Notes under the pieces: model-generated
Databases searched by the model: none
What the model saw: only the letters and a program-made list of their open reading frames with translations
What the model was told of the DNA's origin: nothing
Shown: positions 1 through 8,227 of the stretch, piece after piece
How positions within the stretch are numbered: position 1 is the stretch's first letter
How the letters are laid out: each line of letters begins with the position of its first letter
Assembly (NCBI RefSeq): GCF_018882055.1
Contig: NZ_JACVPF010000002.1
Span: 124,001-188,000, forward strand
Reading direction: 5' to 3'
Source of the DNA: Polynucleobacter sp. es-MAR-4
GTDB taxonomy: Bacteria; Pseudomonadota; Gammaproteobacteria; Burkholderiales; Burkholderiaceae
DNA length: 64,000 nucleotides
Program-made: the position numbers and the translations under genes

Positions 1-419
1 TCCATTGCAGCTTTAGCCCGGTCCCTGGAAATAAGAATATCCATATCACCCACTACGCGAACTCCAGGATCGCAGTAGTAACTTGAAATCATCGCTGCGC
101 CCTTAAGCAAGGTCACATTGATGCCTTCATGGTCAAAGGCTAGCAAGACCTTTCGCAGGGCATGTAAGCTTAAGTTATTAGCACTCCATGTATGCCGATA
201 TACGCTTTTGGCAACCTGAATTTCCTCGCCCTGAAGATCGCGAAACCGCTTGTAAATCATAGGGGTAATGGATGTTGCACTGTAGTCGATCGATTGAATA
301 TCGACTGAATTGCAAAATTGATCCCAATAAGATCTTGCCCTATCTTTGTCGGATATCAATACCGCTTTGAGCAACAAAGATTGCACTGCATCTGGCCAGC
401 AATTAGCAAGATTATTCAT
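1..419 (-). CDS. Nucleotidyltransferase family protein (NTP_transf_5-like), partial
   Basis: An open minus-strand frame starts with ATG at 419 and leaves the window at base 1, so only the first 139 or so residues are visible. Around residues 103-130 it carries LLKGAAM, then a tyrosine-rich stretch and GDMDILI. This is the nucleotide-binding arrangement of the NTP_transf_5 family, with the acidic pair of the polymerase-beta-like fold. It starts 2 bp after the stop of the glycosyltransferase upstream, so it is the visible tail of the operon. Members of this family occur in polysaccharide loci and in some lasso-peptide loci; the substrate is unknown. Confidence 0.75.
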   Translation of the reverse strand, partial: MNNLANCWPDAVQSLLLKAVLISDKDRARSYWDQFCNSVDIQSIDYSATSITPMIYKRFRDLQGEEIQVAKSVYRHTWSANNLSLHALRKVLLAFDHEGINVTLLKGAAMISSYYCDPGVRVVGDMDILISRDRAKAAM

Positions 420-421
420 AG

Positions 422-1123
422 TTAAAATCCTCCCGAGGAGGCCCTCCTTCGAACCAAGCTGGCCTTGAGAATCCTGAGGTATGCCTGTCGGTCATAAGCT
501 TCCGCCTGTCGCCCCATGTTTGTTTTATGAATTCTTCGATGAAGCAATACATCATCCATCATTTGGATAGGAAGCTTTTTTTCCTGCGCACGAAGGTACC
601 AGTCAACAAATTCTCCTACCTGATTGATCTCAAAAAACCCACCAACCTCATTGAAACGTGATCGACTTAGAAGCAAGGTTCCAGCTATAAAACCGGGCAT
701 CGATTCATCCGGAACGCGAAGCCTTAAACTCTCTTCTTCAGTCAAGGTGGGGCAAATAAATTGTCTAACATTAGTAAACACGAGCGGATCCTCGCTTGAT
801 GATGCGATCAACTCCATTTGTCTAGTAAGCTTGCAGGGCTCCCAACAATCGTCATGATCAATAAAGCTGAGGTAATCACCATTTGATGCCTGCACACCAG
901 CATTCCGCCCCGCACCCAACCCCTTATTCACTTGAGTTATTAATAGCAACCTATCGGCATAAGCCTCAATTATTTGCGCAGTATGATCTGTAGAGCCATC
1001 ATTGACCACCACCAATTCAACATTGGGATAGTCCTGAGCAAGAACAGTATCGATAGCTTCTCGTACGTAATTTTGCCCATTGTATACAGACAGAATGACG
1101 CTAATTTTTGGAAAACTGCTCAT
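422..1123 (-). CDS. Family 2 glycosyltransferase
   Basis: This 233-residue protein begins with the GT-A nucleotide-sugar fold: SVILSVYNG near the N-terminus, VVNDGSTDHT at about residues 38-47, and the metal-binding DHDD at about residues 89-92. It would transfer an activated sugar at the cytoplasmic face during glycan assembly. Its length is short but complete for the catalytic domain, and no membrane anchor is visible. It overlaps the upstream glycosyltransferase by 23 bp and ends 2 bp before the next start, so it is translationally packed into the operon. Donor and acceptor cannot be told from sequence. Confidence 0.88.
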   Translation of the reverse strand: MSSFPKISVILSVYNGQNYVREAIDTVLAQDYPNVELVVVNDGSTDHTAQIIEAYADRLLLITQVNKGLGAGRNAGVQASNGDYLSFIDHDDCWEPCKLTRQMELIASSSEDPLVFTNVRQFICPTLTEEESLRLRVPDESMPGFIAGTLLLSRSRFNEVGGFFEINQVGEFVDWYLRAQEKKLPIQMMDDVLLHRRIHKTNMGRQAEAYDRQAYLRILKASLVRRRASSGGF

Positions 1124-1802
1124 TCTTCTCTCTCCGCAAAATTAGCGACCGCTTAATCACTCTTAATATTTCATTCTGAGATTTTGAAACGTTGTAGGAA
1201 TCATTATGGCCGTGTATCCTTTTCTCTACAACTACACAATCCACCATCCCAACAGATACACCATTTTGATGTGCATTAAAAAACCAATCAACGTCGCTTG
1301 CCATTAAAAAATTGGTGTCGAAGCCTCCCGAAGCATTAAACATATCTCGACGCACCATCAGTGCACTGGGTAGATAGCCCGGCAAAGCTCTGCGAATAAA
1401 TGACTCCTTTAGCCAATGGGGCTTATCGACTCCTGGCTCTAAAAATATGCTCTGCAAACCTATAACTGCACCCTTATCTGGGTTTTTATTCAGGTAATCA
1501 AGCTGCATCTCAGTTTTATGCGCCAACCAAACATCATCCTGATCCAGGAAAGCGACAAAATTTCCAAGCGACTGATTAACGCCTAACTGGCGAGCAGCCC
1601 CCACATTCGCAGTCTCAGTGCGAATGTATCTAACCCCATGAAATTTAGAAACGAAAGATTCCGTTCTATCAGATGAACCGTTATCTACCACCAATATTTC
1701 AAGTGGTTTTATAGTCTGCCTCAATGCACTCTCAATAGCCTCGCATATATAAAGTTCACCGTTATACGCAGGGATAATTACGCTAACACTTAATTCGTTC
1801 AT
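1101..1802 (-). CDS. Family 2 glycosyltransferase
   Basis: The ATG at 1802 is preferred over a longer frame reaching 1868, because the GT2 fold (SVSVIIPAYNG) begins a few residues later and the longer frame would overlap the upstream gene by about 60 bp. VVDNGSSDRT and the DQDD metal-binding motif are present. A ligand-binding segment like that of its downstream neighbour suggests the two are diverged paralogues. It lies 4 bp downstream of the GT4 gene. It probably adds one sugar in the glycan made by this operon. Confidence 0.87.
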   Translation of the reverse strand: MNELSVSVIIPAYNGELYICEAIESALRQTIKPLEILVVDNGSSDRTESFVSKFHGVRYIRTETANVGAARQLGVNQSLGNFVAFLDQDDVWLAHKTEMQLDYLNKNPDKGAVIGLQSIFLEPGVDKPHWLKESFIRRALPGYLPSALMVRRDMFNASGGFDTNFLMASDVDWFFNAHQNGVSVGMVDCVVVEKRIHGHNDSYNVSKSQNEILRVIKRSLILRREKNEQFSKN

Positions 1803-1806
1803 AACC

Positions 1807-2901
1807 TTATTCTCCCTTGTACATTGCAATGTAGCCTTTAGCCATGACCTCAAGAGTGAAGAAGTCAATTGCGCGTCGGTAACCCTTTAGACCCATTTCA
1901 GAAATGAGGTGGGGCTCATCAGAAAATTGGGCTATCGCCTTGGCTAGATCTGAAGGGTGATTGGGCATTACCAGCATTCCAGTTTCACCATGCACAACAA
2001 CCTCTTTTAGCCCTCCCACATCACTCGCAATCACAGGCCTACACCGTAGCGCTGCCTCAACTGCAACTAAACCAAAAGACTCATAGGTTGATGGCATAAG
2101 CACAATGCTACTTTGATCAATTATTTCGTCAATCTTATGTGGCGGCAGATAATCCAGAAGCTTCACTCGATGCTGCAATCCAAGCGCCTCGGTCAATTCA
2201 AGAAGTTTAGTGTAAAGCGGCCCGCCGCCAACAATAGTCAAGCTTAAGCTTGGGTATCGATGCTGCAACAAAGCCAAGGCATGCAATGCCGTATCAAATC
2301 CTTTTTCTACACTCAATCGGCCTATACAAAGCAAATTATTAAAAGATTCAACAGGCATCTTCGGCTGAATCGAAGAAATCTGCGATCCGTTGTAGATTAG
2401 CCTGATATCCGCATGCGAAAGACTTCCGAACCGTAACGCGTCCACAAGGGAATGCGATACAACGCTGACGGCGGAACACATCGACCACAATCGGCGGCAC
2501 GCTAAAGTCTTATAGTGTGGCTGCTCCAAGAGGCCATGAACAGTCAAAAAAAAAGGAATTGACAAATTTTCTGCTACACGAAACTGATAAAACGCCATCG
2601 ACTCGTGCCAACCATGAACATTTACCAAATCCGCCTTAAATCTTATGAGGGCATCTGTCGCCGATTGAATTGCCTTCTTAATTAGGGGCAATTGCTTAGC
2701 AAATAAAGCATGTGAAAATGGGAGTCGAATAATCTCCACTCCATCAACTTGATCCTTGGATTCAAGGCCTTTTTGCGATGCATCGGTTATCACTAATACG
2801 CTATGCCCCTGACGCATCAACTCACAAGCTAGATTGTGAACCAGGCGCTCAATTCCTCCGATATAAGGGTAATAATTGGTCGACCAGAGCACGACTCTCA
2901 T
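1807..2901 (-). CDS. Family 4 glycosyltransferase (GT-B fold)
   Basis: This 364-residue protein has the GT4 pattern. The N-terminal domain contains TNYYPYIGGIERLVHNLA (acceptor side). The C-terminal donor domain has GRLSVEKGFD at about 195, a GGGP loop, PSTYESFGLVAVEA with the EX7E catalytic acids, and SDVGGLKEVV. It is a retaining transferase of the kind used for lipopolysaccharide, capsule or exopolysaccharide repeat units. Its start overlaps the stop of the HPr-kinase-like gene by 4 bp (ATGA), implying translational coupling. Confidence 0.9.
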   Translation of the reverse strand: MRVVLWSTNYYPYIGGIERLVHNLACELMRQGHSVLVITDASQKGLESKDQVDGVEIIRLPFSHALFAKQLPLIKKAIQSATDALIRFKADLVNVHGWHESMAFYQFRVAENLSIPFFLTVHGLLEQPHYKTLACRRLWSMCSAVSVVSHSLVDALRFGSLSHADIRLIYNGSQISSIQPKMPVESFNNLLCIGRLSVEKGFDTALHALALLQHRYPSLSLTIVGGGPLYTKLLELTEALGLQHRVKLLDYLPPHKIDEIIDQSSIVLMPSTYESFGLVAVEAALRCRPVIASDVGGLKEVVVHGETGMLVMPNHPSDLAKAIAQFSDEPHLISEMGLKGYRRAIDFFTLEVMAKGYIAMYKGE

Positions 2902-3917
2902 GGCCGTGTCCCAGACAATAAAGCCTTGATAGCCTCCACATTAGACATTCGATCACGTCCCAGCTGCATTTGGTAGTGCGGCAATAACTTAGAAAACTGC
3001 CGAAGAAGGAAAACAGTTTTTTGATCAAAGAATGGCAGCTGTTGAATGGTGCTAAAAGATAGATTCTTCAAGCTAGTCCCTATATCGGACTCAAAAATTT
3101 TCGGCTTTAATTCGTCGCCTACTGAAAGCGATATGATTGCACTTGCTTGCGACTTCGCTTTGATGCGTTCCGGAAAAATATCTTTATAAAAAAGTAGTGA
3201 TTTTTCCGAGGGATCTGATGATTCATTAACTACAAAACGTTCGTACTCAGGGTAAAACCGTCTGGTCTGCGGTGTCCATTTGGCAGACTGATAGACACTA
3301 TGCACCATTGAGTCTTTGCCTGGAGTTAAGAGGCAGTAGTCTTCGCCCAAATAATTCAACCCCTCGAGTACGCAAGATAGTGTTGTAGTGGTTTTTCCAC
3401 TCCCACCTTTTCCAGCAAGAAGCACGCACTTAGTCTCATCACCCACCGCTCCGACATGGGTGAGCTGAGAGCCGCGACTGCGTAACCAAGCCCCAAGAAT
3501 TACCTGCAAAGGCGAACCCCTAACCCACCATGGCAAAGTCTGCGCATCCCTAACTATGTAATAGGCTAAATTTTCTTCAAGGTTAAGGAAACTCAGGGCC
3601 CCAATGCTATCAAAATAATGGAAATGGTAAGCACCTTCAGAGTACCCTCTGTAACCGTTGGAATGCAATTTTCTCCAATCCAAGGGGGGCAACGGGAGCT
3701 GCTGCTCCTTGCTATCCCATACTCGAATCGTAAGCTCAGGGGCCACATCTGGAATGGACAGATGCGCAAAGGCCTCGGTCAGCATCAACCTTAAGCTCTG
3801 GCCAGCAAAATGCAGACAAAGCCTGCTATCCCCCAATTGGTAGGTGCAAATTGATTTGTCAGACAATAGCTCCCAACTACTATTAAATGCCGAGAATGAT
3901 CTTGCTATTTGATTCAA
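2898..3917 (-). CDS. HPr-kinase-like P-loop protein
   Basis: The frame opens with TTG at 3917, with AGGA six bases upstream, 14 bp after the PqqD-like gene. The C-terminal half carries a Walker A motif, GKGGSGKTTTT, at about residues 169-179, followed about 15 residues later by LGEDYCLL. This matches HPr kinase/PEP-carboxykinase-type enzymes. The N-terminal 150 residues resemble no domain I can name. Such HPrK homologues are not sugar-PTS regulators: they sit in lasso-peptide or polysaccharide clusters beside PqqD-like proteins and nucleotidyltransferases, where a few phosphorylate a peptide. The target here is unknown. Confidence 0.72.
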   Translation of the reverse strand: MNQIARSFSAFNSSWELLSDKSICTYQLGDSRLCLHFAGQSLRLMLTEAFAHLSIPDVAPELTIRVWDSKEQQLPLPPLDWRKLHSNGYRGYSEGAYHFHYFDSIGALSFLNLEENLAYYIVRDAQTLPWWVRGSPLQVILGAWLRSRGSQLTHVGAVGDETKCVLLAGKGGSGKTTTTLSCVLEGLNYLGEDYCLLTPGKDSMVHSVYQSAKWTPQTRRFYPEYERFVVNESSDPSEKSLLFYKDIFPERIKAKSQASAIISLSVGDELKPKIFESDIGTSLKNLSFSTIQQLPFFDQKTVFLLRQFSKLLPHYQMQLGRDRMSNVEAIKALLSGTRP

Positions 3918-3931
3918 ATACGATCCTAAAA

Positions 3932-4360
3932 TTAGTCCGTAGATCGGCTAGGCCAACCCTGATCATCTACCTCATGTACAGGATCAAGCATGAGTAGATC
4001 TTTCATTTCGTCATATTTTTCGAGAACAGGTGGTTCATATTCTTCTGGATAGTGAATTTGCTCCAGAGCTAATGCCGGTAAACCATCAGGAGACTCAACC
4101 AATAGATTCTCCTTACATACATCCTCTACAAATTGCATCAAAGAGAGTTTTAATTCTTTGTTGGCCGATGGATAACGCTCCATCAAAAATGATTCAGTTG
4201 AATCCTGCGTATTCCCAGCAACCAAAAGCTCCCAAATAGGAATCCCCAACCCGCGGGCACTATAGTAAATACCAGAATCTAAGTTTGCTATGATGATCTC
4301 ATCATCTAAGTATTCATGCACTACAGCCGTGCCAGGTATCTTGAAACTACGACTAGACAT
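3932..4360 (-). CDS. PqqD-like (RiPP recognition element) protein
   Basis: ATG at 4360 is chosen because AGGA lies seven bases upstream; a TTG two codons earlier is the alternative. Residues 1-90 fit the PqqD winged-helix fold: a short beta strand (VVHEYLDDEIIIANLDSG), a YYSARGLGIPIWELL turn and a C-terminal helix. PqqD domains bind leader peptides of ribosomally made, modified peptides, but also occur in polysaccharide loci with HPrK-like partners. The acidic tail ends in LDPVHEVDDQGWP, a motif I associate with PqqD proteins of such clusters. The gap to the upstream ATP-grasp gene is 76 bp. Confidence 0.75.
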   Translation of the reverse strand: MSSRSFKIPGTAVVHEYLDDEIIIANLDSGIYYSARGLGIPIWELLVAGNTQDSTESFLMERYPSANKELKLSLMQFVEDVCKENLLVESPDGLPALALEQIHYPEEYEPPVLEKYDEMKDLLMLDPVHEVDDQGWPSRSTD

Positions 4361-4436
4361 GAGCAAATCCTATGTTTGATTATTAAAGGGAGAAACTACT
4401 TTTAACTCCAAATTGTCCACTTAATTGATGATGAAT

Positions 4437-5606
4437 TCAACCAACCCCTACAAAACTGCAAGCCCTTTTTATATATTGCCAATTTCGTTCACTAAATTTT
4501 GGCTTAACATGCTGGCTAATAAGTAGCTTTATTACCCTACCCACTATCTCGGTAGCGCTAAATTCTCTACAGAACCGCCACACGTTATGTCGGTTAGTTA
4601 ATATTTCTAGAGCAGTTAAACGATAGATATATGGAATTTTAAGTTGCTTCGGATAACTAGCTTGAAAAAATTGCTTGTCGCCCAGAATCGATCCTGAGTC
4701 GAAAAATGTTCGGATAGCTTGCGCAGGATCGTAACCCAGATAGCGCGCATAATCTACCCAAACATTGGGACGCATATCAGCCTCTACCAAGTAGTGCTTA
4801 CCACTCCTATAGTCACGCAAGGATGTGATATTTGCAAAACCATGTGCCCCAAGAGCCCGCCCTAATTTCCGCAACTGCTCAAAGACCTCACTAGGAACAG
4901 TTGATAATTGAGAATAAGTGCGAATAATCGATGGTCCAAATTGATTGTTCGCAAACGTATTCATAACGGCATAACTGAAGTGAATGAGCTCTCCATCTTG
5001 ATAAAATGCTGACAAATCAATTGCATCACCGTCAATACGCTGCTGAATTAATAGCGGAAAAGAAAGGGGTTGCCTTAGAAGCTCAGCAATATCATCCCCC
5101 TGAAAATATGCAAAGACACCTGCACCTCCAGCGGATATATCATTCTTTAGCAGGACGGGATAAGGAATATTATGTAAAGTAGATGTCAATTCATCAGCAT
5201 TATTTGCCACAGTAAATTTCGGCGTAAGAATGCCAGAAGACTTAAGCAAATTTGAAAAGGCAATCTTAGTGCCAAGATGACTAAGATTATCTACAGCACA
5301 AATCGGCAATAATTTTATTTTAAGTTCATCACTGAGATTAGATTTGGTCAACTCCAGCAATATCTCATCATCGCAAACTATAAATAGATCAAAGGGCAAG
5401 TAAGAAAAATTGGCCGCGATAGAGATCAGACTTGCTGAATCAGTAGCATATTGGATTCGACGAACCGATCTAAGTTCATCGCATCTTACATCTGTAGTGA
5501 TGACATCAACTTCAAATCCCGCTCTATTCAACAGCTTCGGCAAAGCCCTCATCAAAGAAAAGTGATGCCCAATCAGTAAAGCCTGATTTTTCAAGCCTTT
5601 ACTCAC
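4437..5606 (-). CDS. ATP-grasp family protein
   Basis: The frame starts with GTG at 5606 and encodes 389 residues. The N-terminal 120 residues look like a Rossmann-type pre-ATP-grasp domain. The centre has LLKNDISAGGAGVFAY (ATP-binding lysine and glycine-rich loop, about residues 155-170) and a late EADMRPNVW that supplies the metal-binding Glu and Asn. ATP-grasp enzymes join a carboxylate to an amine, thiol or hydroxyl through an acyl phosphate. As first gene of this operon it could add an amino acid or carboxylate to the glycan or peptide product. Nothing visible identifies the substrate. Confidence 0.8.
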   Translation of the reverse strand: MSKGLKNQALLIGHHFSLMRALPKLLNRAGFEVDVITTDVRCDELRSVRRIQYATDSASLISIAANFSYLPFDLFIVCDDEILLELTKSNLSDELKIKLLPICAVDNLSHLGTKIAFSNLLKSSGILTPKFTVANNADELTSTLHNIPYPVLLKNDISAGGAGVFAYFQGDDIAELLRQPLSFPLLIQQRIDGDAIDLSAFYQDGELIHFSYAVMNTFANNQFGPSIIRTYSQLSTVPSEVFEQLRKLGRALGAHGFANITSLRDYRSGKHYLVEADMRPNVWVDYARYLGYDPAQAIRTFFDSGSILGDKQFFQASYPKQLKIPYIYRLTALEILTNRHNVWRFCREFSATEIVGRVIKLLISQHVKPKFSERNWQYIKRACSFVGVG

Positions 5607-5608
5607 GG

Positions 5609-5645
5609 TCTCGGTGCCGAGAAATCATCATGCAATTCATGATGA
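5609..5645. promoter_or_regulatory. Two adjacent inverted repeats before the ATP-grasp start
   Basis: Immediately upstream of the GTG start lies TCTCGG-TG-CCGAGA (5609-5622). Three bases further is a perfect 8-bp inverted repeat, TCATCATG-CAATT-CATGATGA (5625-5645). In the leader RNA of the operon both could form hairpins; as DNA they could be operators. No ribosome binding site of normal strength is seen before the GTG, so structure may control initiation. Confidence 0.4.
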
Positions 5646-5741
5646 CATCGTAGTCCAAATGCCAATGATAGACAACATGAGTACCACATCTTATTTCCTC
5701 AGCAAAGCTTTGCCAACTAGAGCTAGCTCAAGTGTTTTATT

Positions 5742-5761
5742 CATTAACGATAACGTTAATG
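5742..5761. promoter_or_regulatory. Palindromic operator-like site
   Basis: CATTAACG, a 4-bp spacer (ATAA) and CGTTAATG form a perfect 8-bp inverted repeat about 136 bp upstream of the ATP-grasp gene and 50 bp outside the left boundary of the integrated element. The symmetry and AT-rich centre suit a dimeric regulator. No gene was accepted in the 200 bp around it. Confidence 0.4.
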
Positions 5762-5810
5762 GACTCTTCAACCTTAAAGCAGTGCGAGATATATGCGTTA
5801 ATAAATAGCA

Positions 5811-5835
5811 TGGCGGAGAGGGTGGGAGTCTAACC
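5811..5835. repeat. Left attachment site: copy of the tRNA-Ser 3' end
   Basis: This 25-bp stretch matches the 3' end of the tRNA-Ser gene at 23889-23913 in the same orientation. The first 12 bases are identical and 22 of 25 agree overall. It lies at the start of the unusual gene block, just outside the polysaccharide operon, so it is the displaced tRNA end left by integrase-mediated insertion. The three mismatches suggest an incoming tRNA end that already differed from the host's, or later drift. Confidence 0.75.
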
Positions 5836-6020
5836 TAACCTGCATAGCCCTGTTCATATGGTTTGACTAACGCATACTACCGTTTATGCTACCGAACCAT
5901 CAATCCCCACTGAGCTGGTAAATTGCTCCACTCTGCTACTTTACATTGTTCTTAGGCGAGTGTGGCAGCTAGCTTGCGTTCGCCTGTATTCCTGTAAGTA
6001 CTAGGTGTTGCGGGTGGGTG

Positions 6021-6938
6021 TTATCTTCCGTTTTTCTTACGCTCAAGGTCATCGAAGTAACCGAATACAAGACCACCAGCGCCCAAAATTCCACCGATAA
6101 GTGTGGCATACGCGACCCATTCGCGCCCCTTCACATACTCAAGTGTCATCACCCAAGCGAAGGCAAAGTCCCACACATAACCCATCACCCCGAAGAACAT
6201 AAATACGGCAGACCACACAAATGCATAAAGCATCCAGTCGTATTTCTGCTTTACACCCTGAAACTTCTGCTGCTCTAATGCGCGCTCTTTATCTATTGCC
6301 TCTAACTTATCGTAGTGCTCATCCACTAGCCGAGAGTATTCGTCCATATCGCAATCGGCTTGACTACGCATAGACTGGCTTTGCTCGTCCCATCGTTTTC
6401 TCTCCGCGTCGGAAAGCTCTTCATACTTCAGATATACCTCTTCCCATGGTGGACGCGGGAATGTAAATGCCTTCCTCCACCCCTTCTCAAGAGTACGGTT
6501 AAGCATGAAGCAACCACTAATGATGAAAATAAAGAGTAATAGAGTCTTACCGAAGTCTGGGTTCTCCTTTGAATACTCCTGATAGAAGTAAGAGACAGTA
6601 ACCCAAGCTATTGAACCTAATAGTAGGTAGAGCAAGTTCTTGAGGATTGTCTTGTTGTCCTTGGTGAGCAGCTCCTTAATCCAATCCCTGTTAGCCCATG
6701 CAACAAATGCAGGCAGCAGGACAGAGAGACCGATTCCTATTAGATGATGCCAAGCCTGCGTAGTATATGAAAAGTAATAGAAGACGCTATAGCCAATTAG
6801 GATTAGCCAAGATACTCCAGCAATCAGTAGGAACAAGGCAACGCGGATAACCTTACCCACTCCGGTAGCAGCGTCCTTGTTGGTAGATACCATCGCTACC
6901 AGTATTAGCGCGAGGAGTATTGCAATTACGATTTCCAT
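6021..6938 (-). CDS. Multi-pass membrane protein of unknown function
   Basis: ATG at 6938 is preferred because the first transmembrane helix starts directly there (MEIVIAILLALILVAMV); a longer frame to 6995 would overlap the next gene. The 305-residue protein shows about four hydrophobic segments in the first 160 residues. A soluble charged region of about 90 residues follows, predicted helical and rich in D, E, K and Q, and two more hydrophobic segments lie near the C-terminus. I recognise no family. It lies 19 bp downstream of a periplasmic BamE-like gene and forms the left-end module of the element. Confidence 0.7.
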   Translation of the reverse strand: MEIVIAILLALILVAMVSTNKDAATGVGKVIRVALFLLIAGVSWLILIGYSVFYYFSYTTQAWHHLIGIGLSVLLPAFVAWANRDWIKELLTKDNKTILKNLLYLLLGSIAWVTVSYFYQEYSKENPDFGKTLLLFIFIISGCFMLNRTLEKGWRKAFTFPRPPWEEVYLKYEELSDAERKRWDEQSQSMRSQADCDMDEYSRLVDEHYDKLEAIDKERALEQQKFQGVKQKYDWMLYAFVWSAVFMFFGVMGYVWDFAFAWVMTLEYVKGREWVAYATLIGGILGAGGLVFGYFDDLERKKNGR

Positions 6939-6957
6939 GGGAATCCGTTCTGATAGA

Positions 6958-7317
6958 TTAGCGAGGCTCTTGCCACATGTAGACCTTATCCTCATAGAAG
7001 GTTACGACACCTCTATTAGAGTAGTACCAATTGGCAAAGCTACCCCCGTCTAGCCTAACAGGTTCACCCAGTAAACTACGCACATCAGCAGGTGTCATGT
7101 CCTTACGCAATGCTCTCCAGTTAGTTAGAGACTTCCAGCCATCTGCTGAGACGGGTTGCTTGGAGGTGGGTTGCGTAGGCGCTGCGGGAGACTCTAATCG
7201 AGCTACCCTCTCCTTGAGGTCTTGTACATCCTTCTCAAGCTGGGCAATACGAGCATCCTGAGCATACGCGCCCATCGCTAGAGTAGATAGAAATAGTGAG
7301 ATTAGAAGCTTATGCAT
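6958..7317 (-). CDS. Exported coiled-coil protein with BamE/SmpA-like domain
   Basis: A signal peptide (MHKLLISLFLSTLAMGAYA) is followed by a short coiled coil of about 25 residues, IAQLEKDVQDLKERVARLES. A 50-residue C-terminal domain with WRALRKDMTPADVRSLLGEP then fits the SmpA/OmlA (BamE-like) pattern, in which a helix precedes LLGxP and two beta strands. It lacks a lipobox, so it should be periplasmic. The pairing with a membrane protein and a divergent lipoprotein suggests an envelope function carried by the element, perhaps exclusion of other phages; this is inference. Confidence 0.68.
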   Translation of the reverse strand: MHKLLISLFLSTLAMGAYAQDARIAQLEKDVQDLKERVARLESPAAPTQPTSKQPVSADGWKSLTNWRALRKDMTPADVRSLLGEPVRLDGGSFANWYYSNRGVVTFYEDKVYMWQEPR

Positions 7318-7404
7318 TCGGATTCTGTATTGAGTATAGATTCCATAATGATACCGCTACCGATGGGCTAGAATTACCGTATCTACCCTACTACGGAGAC
7401 TCCC

Positions 7405-7773
7405 GTGAGGAAGCTACTACTCCTACTCGCCACCCTATTGACCGCCTGCGCCACCACTGAGAACTACGAGAAGATACTCAGTACGAACATTGGCAAGCCC
7501 GAAACAGCACTCGTAGCAGCATGGGGCATACCGACTTCAATGTACGAGAACGAAGGGATACGCTACCTAACTTATACGCAGACAGAGAGTGGGTATATCC
7601 CTGGAGTACCCCCCACTGTCTCAACCACCTACATTGGTGGCAAGGCTTACACTCGTAGCGTCGGGGGGTCTCAGGGAGTTGGGTATACCAACACCTGCTC
7701 TACTACATTCACAGTGGTGAATAAGATTGTCACAAGCTACAGTTACAAGGGTAACTCTTGTAAGTCGTATTAG
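7405..7773 (+). CDS. Small lipoprotein, cargo of the element
   Basis: It begins with GTG at 7405, with GGAG upstream. The 122-residue product has a type II signal sequence ending in the lipobox LTAC (Cys at about residue 15), so it should be anchored in the outer membrane. The body contains GKPETALVAAWGIPT, again like the helix and GxP turn of SmpA/OmlA domains, then a Thr/Tyr/Gly-rich segment and two late cysteines (NTC, NSC) that could form a disulfide. It is the only plus-strand gene of the element and is transcribed divergently from the BamE-like gene across an 87-bp region that must hold both promoters. Confidence 0.72.
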   Translation: MRKLLLLLATLLTACATTENYEKILSTNIGKPETALVAAWGIPTSMYENEGIRYLTYTQTESGYIPGVPPTVSTTYIGGKAYTRSVGGSQGVGYTNTCSTTFTVVNKIVTSYSYKGNSCKSY

Positions 7774-7825
7774 TCCCTGACCCTTGTGGTTGGATTGATT
7801 CTCTTCGAATAGACGCGTATGGGCT

Positions 7826-8224
7826 TCATCCGATTAATACCGAGAGAGGTATTTTGAGACGCTTTGAGAGCTTCCTAGCCGATGCCTTAGATAACTCGCG
7901 CTCACCACGGAGAAAGGCTGAAAGGTTAGGCTGGGCAATGCAATCTGCAAGGTCTACCTGTTTCAACCCTCTGTCCCGCATCAGATACTTAAGCGCGTCT
8001 GACTTTTTGTAACTGGGTAGAGGCTGGTGTGCCTCGTATTCCTCAATGCGGTTAGCCACGCAGTCTCTCCACCTCTTATTTTCTGGAGTACTCGGCAGGT
8101 CGTATATCTCCGCGAGTAGGTCTGAATACTCATATAGCTGACGCTTTGAGGTAATAGGAGCGAAGCCAAGATCCCTAGCGAGAGCTAGTGCTTTTTCACC
8201 TGACTTAATATTTAATGTACCCAT
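7826..8224 (-). CDS. HigA-like HTH regulator (COG5499 type)
   Basis: This 132-residue protein has an N-terminal helical part typical of COG5499 regulators (YEYSDLLAEIYDL) and a C-terminal Cro/C1-type helix-turn-helix: LKYLMRDRGLKQVDLADCIAQPNLSAFLRGERELS. This is the architecture of HigA-like antitoxins, but the preceding gene is not a recognisable HigB (RelE-fold) toxin. It sits 3 bp downstream of that gene, so the two are probably co-translated and may work as a pair. It could also act as an element repressor. Confidence 0.75.
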   Translation of the reverse strand: MGTLNIKSGEKALALARDLGFAPITSKRQLYEYSDLLAEIYDLPSTPENKRWRDCVANRIEEYEAHQPLPSYKKSDALKYLMRDRGLKQVDLADCIAQPNLSAFLRGERELSKASARKLSKRLKIPLSVLIG

Positions 8225-8227
8225 CTG

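Noticed and set aside
1-5606. Lasso-peptide biosynthesis cluster
   Set aside because: PqqD-like, HPrK-like and nucleotidyltransferase genes are present, but no asparagine-synthetase-like cyclase, transglutaminase-like protease or precursor is visible in this window.
5614-5808. 64-codon plus-strand frame outside the left att site
   Set aside because: It runs through the palindromes of the operon leader, has no ribosome binding site and its product is unlike any precursor peptide; treated as chance.
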